A stretch of 64,000 bases of DNA, from the NCBI GenBank assembly GCA_046546375.1, contig JBKGXV010000003.1, positions 42,571 through 106,570 on the forward strand, read 5' to 3'. Positions within the stretch are counted from its first letter, which is position 1. The number at the start of each line of letters is the position of its first letter. Under the pieces are notes generated by a model, which saw only the letters and a program-made list of their open reading frames with translations, searched no databases and was not told where the DNA came from. The stretch is from JAEZKC01 sp046546375. Lineage in GTDB: Bacteria; Fibrobacterota; Chitinivibrionia; Chitinivibrionales; Chitinispirillaceae. Shown here in pieces: positions 34,528-43,274 of the stretch. A program made the translations under genes and the position numbers.

Positions 34528-36162
34528 ATGAAAGTGTTCTATACTATTATGGGAAAAGTATCGGAAATGTCCGATAAGAGATTTCTTGTTTTGGTATGCT
34601 GTATCTCTTTTCTGATGTTCGCTTTGTTTTCGGGGAAACATTTTTCTCTGGACAGTCCTGTTTCCATTCATGTCGCCCGTCAGTTGTCTATTGACCCCAT
34701 TGATCCTCCTTTGGGAGAATTTGGTAAATATCTGATAAATTGGAATAAAACTGCAATGCCCCAGAGAAGTGTGTTTTATTCAACACCCCACCCTCCTCTT
34801 GTACAGTTCTATATTTCACCCTTTATTGCGATATTCGGAGAAAATGAAATTCTTCTGAATTGGCTGATGTTTCCCTTTTATCTGCTTTCCGTGCTGTTTT
34901 TCTTTGGCTGTCTTCGTGTTCTGAAGGTCCCCTTTCGCAGGTGGATCACGCTTCTTTTCTCTATTTCTCCGGTTGCAGTGATAAATTCTCATGATATAAT
35001 GGTCGATATTCCATTGGGATGTTTCACACTGGGGATGTTCTTTTTTCTGTTCAGAGATAAAAACCGCACAGATATTCTGGCTGCCGGAGTAATGGCCGGA
35101 TTGGGTCTGCTTACAAAAATTACCGCAGGGACTATGGTGTTGAGTGCAGTTGCTTTTTATCTGACTCAGAAAAGATGGAAGAGCCTGACTTTGTATCTGA
35201 TTCCGGTTATGATCCTCTACGGTTCCTGGTGTTTTCATAATTACCTGGTATATGGTACTGTTCAGGTACTATCAAACGGACACATGGAGTATTTACTCGG
35301 TGATATACGTTACCGTTTTGAAAGAATGATTTCCTATGCCGGAGGAACTCTGGTATTCCCTGCAGTTGCGGTTCTTTTGTCTTCAGCAAGTCGGTATTTT
35401 CGTAAATGGTTTCTTTTGATGCTGTCGGGAACGATTTTGTGGTCTGTACTGCTCATGATTCATCTTGACTATAGTATTTCATCTGCACTTTTCTATGCTC
35501 TCTGCAGTGCTTCCGGTCTGATAATAATTTTTGCAGCATTAGTCAGATTCACTGAATTCAGGTCTCCTGAAAACAAGGCTCTCATTGTACACACTGTTCT
35601 GCAGTTGATTGGTGGGCTGTTTCTCACGCTTTACGCAGTGCGTTATCTCACTCCACTTCTTTTACCTTTGTTTCTGGGAATTGCTTATCTGTTAAAGGTT
35701 GCTCGGATTCCCAATCCACGCAGGTTTTTTCTACCCTTCAGCCTGATAATCAGTCTGACTGTAACAGTTTTTCTTTCTGTGGGAGATGTGATACACGCAT
35801 CCATTCCGCACGAATTGAGCAGGGATTTATCTCGACAGTACGATACAGACAAAGTCAGGTATGCCGGCAGGCTGGGGTATCTGTATTATTTGGACAGAGC
35901 GGGTTTGCAGTACTGTCAACCTGACCAAAAGCCTTCAGCGGGAGAGTATGTGCTTCATGCCTGCAGCAACCCCGATGATACTTATCTTCTGAAAGAAAAA
36001 GGATATACCCTTACTGCAGTGGATACATTCACATACAGACTTTTCTTTCTGAGTCCGGTTGGGGGTAAAGCTGGATTTTACGGTAACGCCCGATTGCCGT
36101 ATTCTCTTCTGTTTGATGAAAATGAGTCGGTTTTCCACCTTTTCAAAGTTGAAGTCGACTGA
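34528..36162 (+). CDS. Polytopic membrane protein, probable GT-C (family 39-like) glycosyltransferase
   Basis: A protein of about 544 residues with some ten hydrophobic segments. The first periplasmic loop has acidic and His-rich stretches (SGKHFSLDSPVSIHVARQL, STPHPPLVQFYISP), as in ArnT/PMT-like GT-C enzymes that use polyprenyl-phosphate sugars. A further HDIMVDIPLGCF follows, and LGLLTKITAG resembles the GLGLLTK signature of family 39. It is likely to add sugars to lipids or surface glycans; the substrate is unknown. The start is uncertain, with ATGs at 34528, 34549 and 34567 and no strong ribosome site. Confidence 0.7.
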   Translation: MKVFYTIMGKVSEMSDKRFLVLVCCISFLMFALFSGKHFSLDSPVSIHVARQLSIDPIDPPLGEFGKYLINWNKTAMPQRSVFYSTPHPPLVQFYISPFIAIFGENEILLNWLMFPFYLLSVLFFFGCLRVLKVPFRRWITLLFSISPVAVINSHDIMVDIPLGCFTLGMFFFLFRDKNRTDILAAGVMAGLGLLTKITAGTMVLSAVAFYLTQKRWKSLTLYLIPVMILYGSWCFHNYLVYGTVQVLSNGHMEYLLGDIRYRFERMISYAGGTLVFPAVAVLLSSASRYFRKWFLLMLSGTILWSVLLMIHLDYSISSALFYALCSASGLIIIFAALVRFTEFRSPENKALIVHTVLQLIGGLFLTLYAVRYLTPLLLPLFLGIAYLLKVARIPNPRRFFLPFSLIISLTVTVFLSVGDVIHASIPHELSRDLSRQYDTDKVRYAGRLGYLYYLDRAGLQYCQPDQKPSAGEYVLHACSNPDDTYLLKEKGYTLTAVDTFTYRLFFLSPVGGKAGFYGNARLPYSLLFDENESVFHLFKVEVD

Positions 36163-36174
36163 TATAAAAAAAAA

Positions 36175-36200
36175 GAGCCGGTCACTTCCGTGGCCGGCTC
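36175..36200. terminator. Bidirectional intrinsic terminator
   Basis: GAGCCGGTCAC (36175-36185), loop TTCC, GTGGCCGGCTC (36190-36200): 11 pairs with one wobble. It is preceded by a run of nine A (T on the minus strand) and followed by CTCTTT. It lies between the convergent GT-C gene and the OmpA-family gene and can serve both. Confidence 0.85.
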
Positions 36201-36229
36201 CTCTTTAATACTGTCTAGTGTAAAAGATA

Positions 36230-37843
36230 TCAAGGGCTGTATTCTTTCAGTACTTCCGGGTTGAGTACTTTGAGTTCGACTCTTCGGTTAATCTGACGGC
36301 CTTTGGGTGTGGAGTTGTCCGCCTTGGGAAGAGAGGGACCGTAGCCTCGAGCAGAGAGTCTTTTATTCAGTTTGGGTTCCACGTGTTCAAGGTAAGATTG
36401 AACAGACTCGGCTCTTCGTTTGCTGAGAGCTACATTGAGTTCGAGTCTTCCCAGATTGTCAGTATGCCCGCCAACTTCCAGTTTGAGTTTGGGGTATTTG
36501 AGAAGCATTTTTGCTATGATTTTAAGGTATGGTCGTGAATTCAGAGAAATCTCAGCCTTGCCGCTTTGGAAATACACCGCATCAAGTATGAGAAGTCCGG
36601 TTGAAAGCAGCTTTTTTTCCGCTTCTGTACGTTTTGATTTTTCATTCTCAAGTTTTTTTCTGGTTTCCAGCAGAGCAATGGAGTCTTGTTTTGCTTTCTG
36701 GGCCAGAGTTTGGGCAACGCGGTCAAGCGAATCTGCAACGGCGATTGCCCTGAGTGAATCCTGTTTTGCTTTCTGAGCCAGTTTCTGTGCCGTCTGGAGT
36801 GTTTTTATGGAATCCTCTTTGGCTTTGCGGGCCAGACTGTCTGCCATTGATTCAAACTGTTGAGCCTTTTTCTGAAGCTCTGCTTTTTCCTCCTCTTCTC
36901 TGCGTCTCTTTTCTGCTAATTCTTTGCGCTGTTTGGCCATTACGTCTATGGAAAAAGTCACTTCACTGAAAATACGGAAACTTTCCAGGGGTTTGGAAGG
37001 TTTCAGATTCCGCTCGGAGGAGAGTGAAATATCCGCTCCCAGCATAAATCCCATATAGTAAGGTGTTCTGTACGCAACAGATGGGGTGATCCAGAGTGGA
37101 TCTGAAATGGTGATATCATTTACCAGTGTTCTTGAATTGACCTCCAGACCCAGTGAGAGATAGTCTGCAGGCTCTCCCTGTATTCCTGCGGAAAGAAGAA
37201 GAAGGCCTGACTGACTGGTACCGAGAGCTTTGGCGTATCCCTCGTTGAAATGCAGTTTCAGGGAGTGTCCCTCTTTACCGAAAATGAGAGATTGGCACAG
37301 TTTAACCACTGCATTGTTGTTTGTATTAACTTCAAAATAATTGTACCCGTCGGTGCGATAGTCGTTAATAGACGATTTCCCCGGGCCGCCGGTATAAAAA
37401 AGTTGTGCGCCAAGCTTGAAAGGCATCTGTTCCGGTAACGGAAGAGAACCCTGCAGACCGGCCATGGCATTGCCAACACCGGAACTTTTTGTGTTTCCGT
37501 TCAGTATGGTACCATATATTGAAAAAGAACCGAAAGCGTCTATTTGATTGTTAAGTCCGAAGGAGAAACCCAGACGAGCAGTTCCGACATTGGTTTCGGG
37601 AATAGGAAGACTGACTGCTTTCTGGTTCTGTCTGTAATAGGTTCCGGAAACAGAAAATCCCAGGCGACCGAAGCCAAGAGGTTCGGCGGATGTTGTTTGG
37701 GGCAGTCCTCGAGTACCCCAGTATGATACTGCCGGGACTGTGGGCGTGACTTCTTCTATCTTTCCCGTATCACTCTGAACCGGTTCGGCAGTGACAATAC
37801 CGCACACACAAACCATAATGCCGACAAAAACTAAGTGTCTCAT
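36230..37843 (-). CDS. OmpA-family outer-membrane protein with coiled-coil linker
   Basis: A 537-residue protein in three parts. A signal peptide (LVFVGIMVCVCGIVTA) is followed by a beta-rich domain of about 280 residues (probable barrel). A charged coiled coil comes next, with three copies of an LA(R/Q)KAK(E/Q)DS motif. The C-terminal OmpA domain binds peptidoglycan (LEVGGHTDNLGRLELNVALSKRRAESVQSYL, ending RQINRRVELKV). It should tether outer membrane to cell wall. The ATG at 37843 has AGGAG seven bases before it; an extension to 37891 is unsupported. The 297 bases upstream, to the next stop, contain no recognised gene. Confidence 0.88.
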   Translation of the reverse strand: MRHLVFVGIMVCVCGIVTAEPVQSDTGKIEEVTPTVPAVSYWGTRGLPQTTSAEPLGFGRLGFSVSGTYYRQNQKAVSLPIPETNVGTARLGFSFGLNNQIDAFGSFSIYGTILNGNTKSSGVGNAMAGLQGSLPLPEQMPFKLGAQLFYTGGPGKSSINDYRTDGYNYFEVNTNNNAVVKLCQSLIFGKEGHSLKLHFNEGYAKALGTSQSGLLLLSAGIQGEPADYLSLGLEVNSRTLVNDITISDPLWITPSVAYRTPYYMGFMLGADISLSSERNLKPSKPLESFRIFSEVTFSIDVMAKQRKELAEKRRREEEEKAELQKKAQQFESMADSLARKAKEDSIKTLQTAQKLAQKAKQDSLRAIAVADSLDRVAQTLAQKAKQDSIALLETRKKLENEKSKRTEAEKKLLSTGLLILDAVYFQSGKAEISLNSRPYLKIIAKMLLKYPKLKLEVGGHTDNLGRLELNVALSKRRAESVQSYLEHVEPKLNKRLSARGYGPSLPKADNSTPKGRQINRRVELKVLNPEVLKEYSP

Positions 37844-38140
37844 GATTTCTCCTGGCTGGATGAATGAAGTCCGTACTGATCTTCGGGACAAGCCAAAACT
37901 GTCTCTTTGGACAGGCGTGCGGCCTTGAGATCACCGGCGATTTTTTCCCGAATCGGATTTTGACAATATGTCTTTAGCCATTTTTACTATAGAATCAGCG
38001 GTTGATTTGAAGTCCCCGAATCGATCGGGTTCGCTCCAGGCCACTATTACCTGACAATGTTATATACAAATTGTTCCGGTTGTAATGCAACTTTTTATTT
38101 GAAAAATCTTATTTTTCAGAACCGAAACACATTCAGGCTT

Positions 38141-41100
38141 TTAAGGAGCTAATGGTTGTTTATCTTTTATATTCTTTACTTTGCCATTTTCATCTGCAGC
38201 AAAAGAGGCAAGTAGAGTATGAACCAGGTCCGGTGGATTTCTCCACTGCATACTTTCCCATACCCGTTCCAGTTCGGAAAAATCATTGAGTTTGATACTC
38301 GACAGAAAAAGAGCTGAGAGGCAGAGCCGGCTGACAGGATTGTCATTTATGCGTGTGCGGTTAAGTATCCTCAGACTGTAGTTTTTGGCGGCACTGTAGT
38401 TTTCAAAACTGATCGAGTGCAACATGGAAAGTACTTCCTTACTGTTTCCGGCAAGCTCGACTTTTTTTCCATTGGAACCTATGTATTCCCATATCACTTT
38501 CATCTGTTTCCGGCTGAGATAGGGCATGGTTGCTGATACCAGATCAAGAGCCCGTTTCGCCCACGGTCTGCGTGCCGCTATGAAACTGGATTCTGATGCC
38601 GTTTTCAATCGTGATATGTACGTTGCTGCTTGTCCTGATACAGTAGAATCCGCCTTTTTCTGTCGAGGAGTTCCGATGGAGGAAATATAGTTGTATATCT
38701 CCAGGGCTGTTTTTCTTTTTGAATTATTTCTGACCGGGGAGCTTGAATAAACGGTTTGAAATTCCCTGCTCTGTATCGGATCAGATTCCAGTATACTGCG
38801 TATAGGTATGGTATAAGATGCCAGTTTGGCGAATTCAGATGCAGACTGATTCAGAATTCGTGCTTTGGCCGCACGCAGATCCAGAACCTGGTTGTAATCG
38901 GAATTGGCAGGTATATCGAATGAGTTAACCAGAGGTTGAAGGATTTTTTTACCTCCGATAAGATGGTTTTTCAGGTCAAGTGTGTTATTGATGTTTATCT
39001 TTGTGTGTAATTTTTTTAAAGATGTACATTCAGACAGGTGGTGATGAGGTGTGTTCGGGATAGGTGTATCGGATGCAAGAATGATCATGTCGGTACCGGT
39101 TACAAACACTTTGTAGTCGGAAAATTCCCTGCCCAGAGATTTCAATACGGACGCAATCAGTTCTGTATTCATTTCATACAGGTGAAACCACTGTACAAGC
39201 ATGCCGCCAGTAGTGAGGTGGTCGTTCACCAGACTGAAAAATTCTCCGGAGAAGAGATTTGAAACTCCGCTTATCCAGGGATTTGAAGGTTCTGATATGA
39301 TGATGTCGTATCGGGTTTTCCGGCTGGAAAAGAAGCTTCTTGCATCATCTATATGAATTTCACAACGACTGTCGGTGAATACATCGCTAACTTTCGGCCC
39401 CATTCTTTTTGCAGCTTCCACTACAAACGGTTCGATTTCTACCACATCCATGTGCTTGATAGCATCACTTTCAAGCATTGTGGCGGCGGTCATACCCGAT
39501 CCCAGACCGACCACTCCCACTTTCTCGGCCTTTGTGCCGTACGCCAGAGGGTAGGCCGCAAGCAGAATCTGAGTATGTTCATCGATTATGTACTGGCCGG
39601 TATTTTTACTCACTGAAGCGTCTACTTTTCCGTTTACTGCCAGAGAGTATATGTCCGATTTTCTGTAAAGTGACACCGAAGCGGTTTTGCCGTCTTTATA
39701 ATAAATCATCTCCTTGTCACCCGGAATTTTTCCGAAACGGTACACTCCGGATGACAAAAGATTCGGATCGAGTCTGATAAGAAATACAGGAAGAATAACG
39801 GCAGCTACCGTAAACGCCGCAAGTGAAATTCGTAATCTGGCACTGGTTTTTTCTCTGAAATAGAGCGCGAGTAACGCTCCCAGAATCATATCTATGCCTG
39901 CGCCTATGATTATCAGGCCTTTAAGACCGAAAAGCGGCATAAGCAGCTGGACTGCCAGAACCACACCTGTGATTGAACCCACGGTATTGCATGCATACAC
40001 CTTCCCGATGATCGATTCATCACCCGTTCTTTTGTATGTATAATAAGTAATGATGGGAAGAGTCATACCGATACAGATCGTGGCGGGAAGCATTACCAGA
40101 AGACATATCACATGGCTGTATATGTTGAACATGATATAGCCCTGCTCGGTACGGCTCAGTGCGGATATGAAAAATTCCATCAGATGGAATAGTTCACTGT
40201 AGAAAACAAGGGTGGACACAGCGAAAATTCCCATCATGACCTGAATGATTGCCAGTGTGGAAAGTGGGTTTTTGAGCTTGTCTACCTTGTTTCGTATCCA
40301 GAATCCTCCTACCGCTATGCCCAGAATAAACGCCGATAGCATCAGTTCAAAAGAATGAGTGCTGCTCCCCAGTACAAGTGAGAGCATGCGTATCCAGCCT
40401 ATTTCATAGATAAAGGAGGATGCCGCAGTGCAGAAGGCAAGAATGAGCATGATTGCTGAAATCTTGTCAGAGCTTCCGGAGGGGGACTGTCGAGCTGCAC
40501 CGGGTTGAGATTTATTTTCACATTTTTTCTCTTCGGGTTTTCTTGTCATGAAATACAGCGCAAGTACTCCTGCGGCCACGGCTAAATCCAGGATACCGGC
40601 TGCCATGATTGTTCCGGGCAATGTGAACCTGGGAACCAGATAGTAACCGCTCAGCAGCACTCCCAGAGCTCCGCCGAAACTGTTCACAAAATAGAGCAGG
40701 GAAATGGAATGACCGGGTGTGTTTCTGAATCGTCTGATTATTCCACCGGTCATCAGGGGAAATGTAGCTCCCAGCAGAATGGTCTGGGGGAGGATCATGA
40801 GTGATGCTGTGATCCACTTGTAAATGTTCCTCAGAAAAACGGAATCGAGTGCGGGCATGAACGTGTTGTAGGAAAGGGAGAGATACTTGGCGAAAACGGG
40901 ATGAAATGTTAAAGCTGCAAGGCCCAGAATGATTTCTGCGGCGGCGAAAGCGATAAGCAGGTGGCGTATCCGGCGGCTGTAGAGAGAAACCACCCAGGCT
41001 CCCAAGGCCATTCCACCCATGTAGATGACAAGCACCAGGGTCTGTGAGTATGCCGCGTGTCCCACGAAGAGTTTAAGATAATGCGACCAGATTGATTCAT

Positions 41101-41176
41101 ATATCAGTCCTGCAATTCCAGAGAGGAAAAAGAGAACGGATACTACTAGCAGAAAGATTTTGCGGGAGAGTTGCAT
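38141..41176 (-). CDS. Membrane-bound spermidine-synthase-like protein
   Basis: A 1011-residue fusion. The first 460 residues form about 14 membrane segments (two related halves, each starting SGIAGLIYESIWSHYLKLFVG or TAASSFIYEIGWIRMLSLVLG). Then comes a methyltransferase-like domain of the spermidine synthase family: VGVVGLGSGMTAATML, DVVEIEPFVVEAA, IHIDDARSFF and IISEPSNPWISGVSNLF. The aminopropyltransferase proton-acceptor Asp (D-S/T-D-P) reads SEPSNPW here, so true polyamine synthesis is doubtful. The last 300 residues are helical and unassigned. GGAG lies about seven bases before the ATG. The substrate is unknown. Confidence 0.8.
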   Translation of the reverse strand: MQLSRKIFLLVVSVLFFLSGIAGLIYESIWSHYLKLFVGHAAYSQTLVLVIYMGGMALGAWVVSLYSRRIRHLLIAFAAAEIILGLAALTFHPVFAKYLSLSYNTFMPALDSVFLRNIYKWITASLMILPQTILLGATFPLMTGGIIRRFRNTPGHSISLLYFVNSFGGALGVLLSGYYLVPRFTLPGTIMAAGILDLAVAAGVLALYFMTRKPEEKKCENKSQPGAARQSPSGSSDKISAIMLILAFCTAASSFIYEIGWIRMLSLVLGSSTHSFELMLSAFILGIAVGGFWIRNKVDKLKNPLSTLAIIQVMMGIFAVSTLVFYSELFHLMEFFISALSRTEQGYIMFNIYSHVICLLVMLPATICIGMTLPIITYYTYKRTGDESIIGKVYACNTVGSITGVVLAVQLLMPLFGLKGLIIIGAGIDMILGALLALYFREKTSARLRISLAAFTVAAVILPVFLIRLDPNLLSSGVYRFGKIPGDKEMIYYKDGKTASVSLYRKSDIYSLAVNGKVDASVSKNTGQYIIDEHTQILLAAYPLAYGTKAEKVGVVGLGSGMTAATMLESDAIKHMDVVEIEPFVVEAAKRMGPKVSDVFTDSRCEIHIDDARSFFSSRKTRYDIIISEPSNPWISGVSNLFSGEFFSLVNDHLTTGGMLVQWFHLYEMNTELIASVLKSLGREFSDYKVFVTGTDMIILASDTPIPNTPHHHLSECTSLKKLHTKININNTLDLKNHLIGGKKILQPLVNSFDIPANSDYNQVLDLRAAKARILNQSASEFAKLASYTIPIRSILESDPIQSREFQTVYSSSPVRNNSKRKTALEIYNYISSIGTPRQKKADSTVSGQAATYISRLKTASESSFIAARRPWAKRALDLVSATMPYLSRKQMKVIWEYIGSNGKKVELAGNSKEVLSMLHSISFENYSAAKNYSLRILNRTRINDNPVSRLCLSALFLSSIKLNDFSELERVWESMQWRNPPDLVHTLLASFAADENGKVKNIKDKQPLAP

Positions 41177-41302
41177 TCAAAGCTCCGAAAGAAAACAATA
41201 ACCGGTTAAACTGCTCAAAAGAGTATGAAATATACCCCACGACTCTGTATAAATACAACGATTAGGGAGTATCCGGGTGAATATAAGGAGCAATTTTTGT
41301 TA

Positions 41303-41332
41303 TTGCATGCTGACTGCAGCAGGAATTATTAT
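41303..41332 (+). promoter_or_regulatory. Probable promoter of the leuL-leuA2 unit
   Basis: TTGCAT (41303-41308) and TATTAT (41327-41332) with an 18-base spacer. Transcription from about 41339 would give a 34-base untranslated stretch before the leader ATG. Confidence 0.45.
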
Positions 41333-41372
41333 AAGGGTAGAGACAATTTGTGTCCGATCAGATCAGGTAATT

Positions 41373-41456
41373 ATGAATAATCATATTTCAGAATACGTTT
41401 TTTCCGCTCTAAACCTACTAGTGCTAACTCTATGCACCGGGAGCGGACTATTCTGA
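41373..41456 (+). CDS. leuL: Leucine leader peptide (six CTA leucine codons)
   Basis: A 27-codon open frame, ATG 41373 to TGA 41454-41456, with AGG six to seven bases upstream. Residues 13-20 read LNLLVLTL and L26 follows near the end. All six leucines are encoded by CTA, the codon repeated in the control region of E. coli leuL. The attenuator segments start in its own coding sequence. It is followed by a terminator and then by 2-isopropylmalate synthase, so the role in sensing charged tRNA-Leu is strongly implied. Confidence 0.9.
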   Translation: MNNHISEYVFSALNLLVLTLCTGSGLF

Positions 41457-41511
41457 AAAAACGATAAATCAGGAATTTGATGAAGGCCCGCTCACTGAGC
41501 GGGCCTTTTTT
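41396..41511 (+). terminator. Four-segment leucine attenuator
   Basis: CCGCTC (41404-41409), GAGCGG (41441-41446), CCGCTC (41488-41493) and GAGCGG (41497-41502) are segments 1 to 4. Pairing 3:4 is extended to a 9-bp terminator, GGCCCGCTC/GAGCGGGCC (41485-41505), with loop ACT and six T. Pairing 1:2 is reinforced by CGTTTTTTC (41396-41404) with GAAAAAACG (41455-41463). Pairing 2:3 is the antiterminator. A ribosome stalled at the CTA codons would cover segment 1 and favour read-through. Confidence 0.88.
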
Positions 41512-41569
41512 GTTCATGGTGCGTTCATTGAGTGAAGCCCGAGCAATCATAACTTAATCAGGAGGTGGT

Positions 41570-43231
41570 ATGAGCAAGTACGGGACATTTCCTCATGTGG
41601 AATTTTCGCAGCGCACCTGGCCATCCAAGGTCATTGATAAAGCGCCTGTGTGGTGCAGTGTCGATCTGAGAGATGGCAATCAGGCTCTGGTGGATCCCAT
41701 GACTTCAGAGCAGAAACTTCATTTTTTCAGATCCCTGACGGATATCGGGTTCAGGGAGATCGAGATCAGTTTCCCTTCCGCATCCAAAGCAGATTATGAT
41801 TTCACCCGCACTCTTATAGAGGAGGGGCATATTCCCGGGGGTGTGAGCATTCAGGTGCTCACCCAGGCAAGAGAGCATCTGATAGAAAAAACACTGAAGG
41901 CGGTAGATGGTGCATCCAGAACCATACTGCATATGTATAATTCCACCTCGCCCGCTCAGAGGGAAATCGTGTTCCGGAAATCGGCTGTGGAGGTGATTTC
42001 ACTTGCTGTGGATGGGGTGAAAATGATCAGAGACCGGATGTCCAAGGTGAATGGCGAAATTGTGCTCCAGTATTCGCCTGAAAGCTTTTCCCAGACCGAG
42101 GTGTCTTTTGCATGTGATATCTGCAGTGCTGTCATGGAAGCCTGGGCTCCGGGGGAGAATGAGAAAGTGATCATCAATCTGCCTTCCACTGTAGAGGTCG
42201 CCTCTCCGCATATTTTCGCAGATCAGGTGGAGTATATGAATAAGCATGTTGCCATGCGGGAGCATGTGATTCTCGGTGTTCATACTCATAACGACCGCGG
42301 CTGCGCGGTGGCGGCAGCGGAGATGGCTCAGCTTGCCGGTGCTGAGCGGGTGGAGGGAACGCTTTTCGGAAACGGGGAGCGTACAGGCAATGCCGACCTG
42401 GTGACTCTGGCACTCAACTGTCAGTCACAGGGCGTGGATCCCGGTCTGGATTTCAGGGATTTACAAAAGGTTCAGAAGGCCTACACTGAATATGTGGGAA
42501 TGGACATAGCGCCCCGTCACCCCTATGCCGGAGAGCTGGTATTCACTGCATTCTCCGGTTCGCACCAGGATGCCATAAGCAAAGGTCTGGCTCATTACAG
42601 GAAACACAAAGGCGAGTGGAATGTGCCCTATCTTCCCATTGACCCCACTGATATCGGGAGAAGCTACGAGGCGGTGATCAGGATCAACAGTCAATCCGGA
42701 AAAGGGGGGGCGGCTTACATCATGGAGCATTTTCACGGGTACACCATCCCCAGGGAAATGCATCCTGAGTTTGGAATGGCAGTACAGAAAATGGCTGATG
42801 AGAAGGGGAGAGAACTTCAGAATCCAGAGGTTTTTCACTGTTTTGAAAAAGAGTATCTGAATGTGAAAGGCAGGTATGACTTTGAAGAACTGCAGGTGAA
42901 AACAGATGAGAACGGGGATGAATCCGATCATCGCCACCTTAGTGTGGGTGTGGGGTTGAAAATGTCGGGAAAGCAGTTCAGAATCGAAGGGAAGGGTAAC
43001 GGGGTGATAGATGCTCTGGTGCGGGGTCTCGGATCCTTTGGTACATATGTAAAGGTGGTCGGCTATAGTGAACACAGTCTGGGCGAAGGTTCTCAAGCCA
43101 GAGCGGCTTCATATATACAGCTTGAGGACCGGGATGGAAACCGAAGGTTCGGAGCGGGGGTGGATACCGACATCGCCTGTTCTTCGGTAAAGGCTCTGTT
43201 CAGTGCGCTTAACAGGTTGACTGCTGAATAG
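41570..43231 (+). CDS. leuA: 2-isopropylmalate synthase (type 2)
   Basis: The 553-residue enzyme resembles the actinobacterial/fungal type of LeuA: TWPSKVIDKAPVWCSVDLRDGNQALVDPMTSEQKLHFFRSLTDIGFREIEISFPSAS. Metal ligands are in LGVHTHNDRGCAVAAAEMA, and GTLFGNGERTGNADLVTLALN and FSGSHQDAISKGL follow. The C-terminal domain (HRHLSVGVGLKMSGKQFRIEGKGNGVIDALVRGL) should bind leucine. It is controlled by its own Leu attenuator and sits apart from the other leuA. AGGAGG lies six bases before the ATG. The need for two isopropylmalate synthases is not explained; differing feedback sensitivity is a possibility. Confidence 0.92.
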   Translation: MSKYGTFPHVEFSQRTWPSKVIDKAPVWCSVDLRDGNQALVDPMTSEQKLHFFRSLTDIGFREIEISFPSASKADYDFTRTLIEEGHIPGGVSIQVLTQAREHLIEKTLKAVDGASRTILHMYNSTSPAQREIVFRKSAVEVISLAVDGVKMIRDRMSKVNGEIVLQYSPESFSQTEVSFACDICSAVMEAWAPGENEKVIINLPSTVEVASPHIFADQVEYMNKHVAMREHVILGVHTHNDRGCAVAAAEMAQLAGAERVEGTLFGNGERTGNADLVTLALNCQSQGVDPGLDFRDLQKVQKAYTEYVGMDIAPRHPYAGELVFTAFSGSHQDAISKGLAHYRKHKGEWNVPYLPIDPTDIGRSYEAVIRINSQSGKGGAAYIMEHFHGYTIPREMHPEFGMAVQKMADEKGRELQNPEVFHCFEKEYLNVKGRYDFEELQVKTDENGDESDHRHLSVGVGLKMSGKQFRIEGKGNGVIDALVRGLGSFGTYVKVVGYSEHSLGEGSQARAASYIQLEDRDGNRRFGAGVDTDIACSSVKALFSALNRLTAE

Positions 43232-43274
43232 AGTTCTGTTCCCCCTGACTGATCGGGTTTCGGGGGAACGAATT

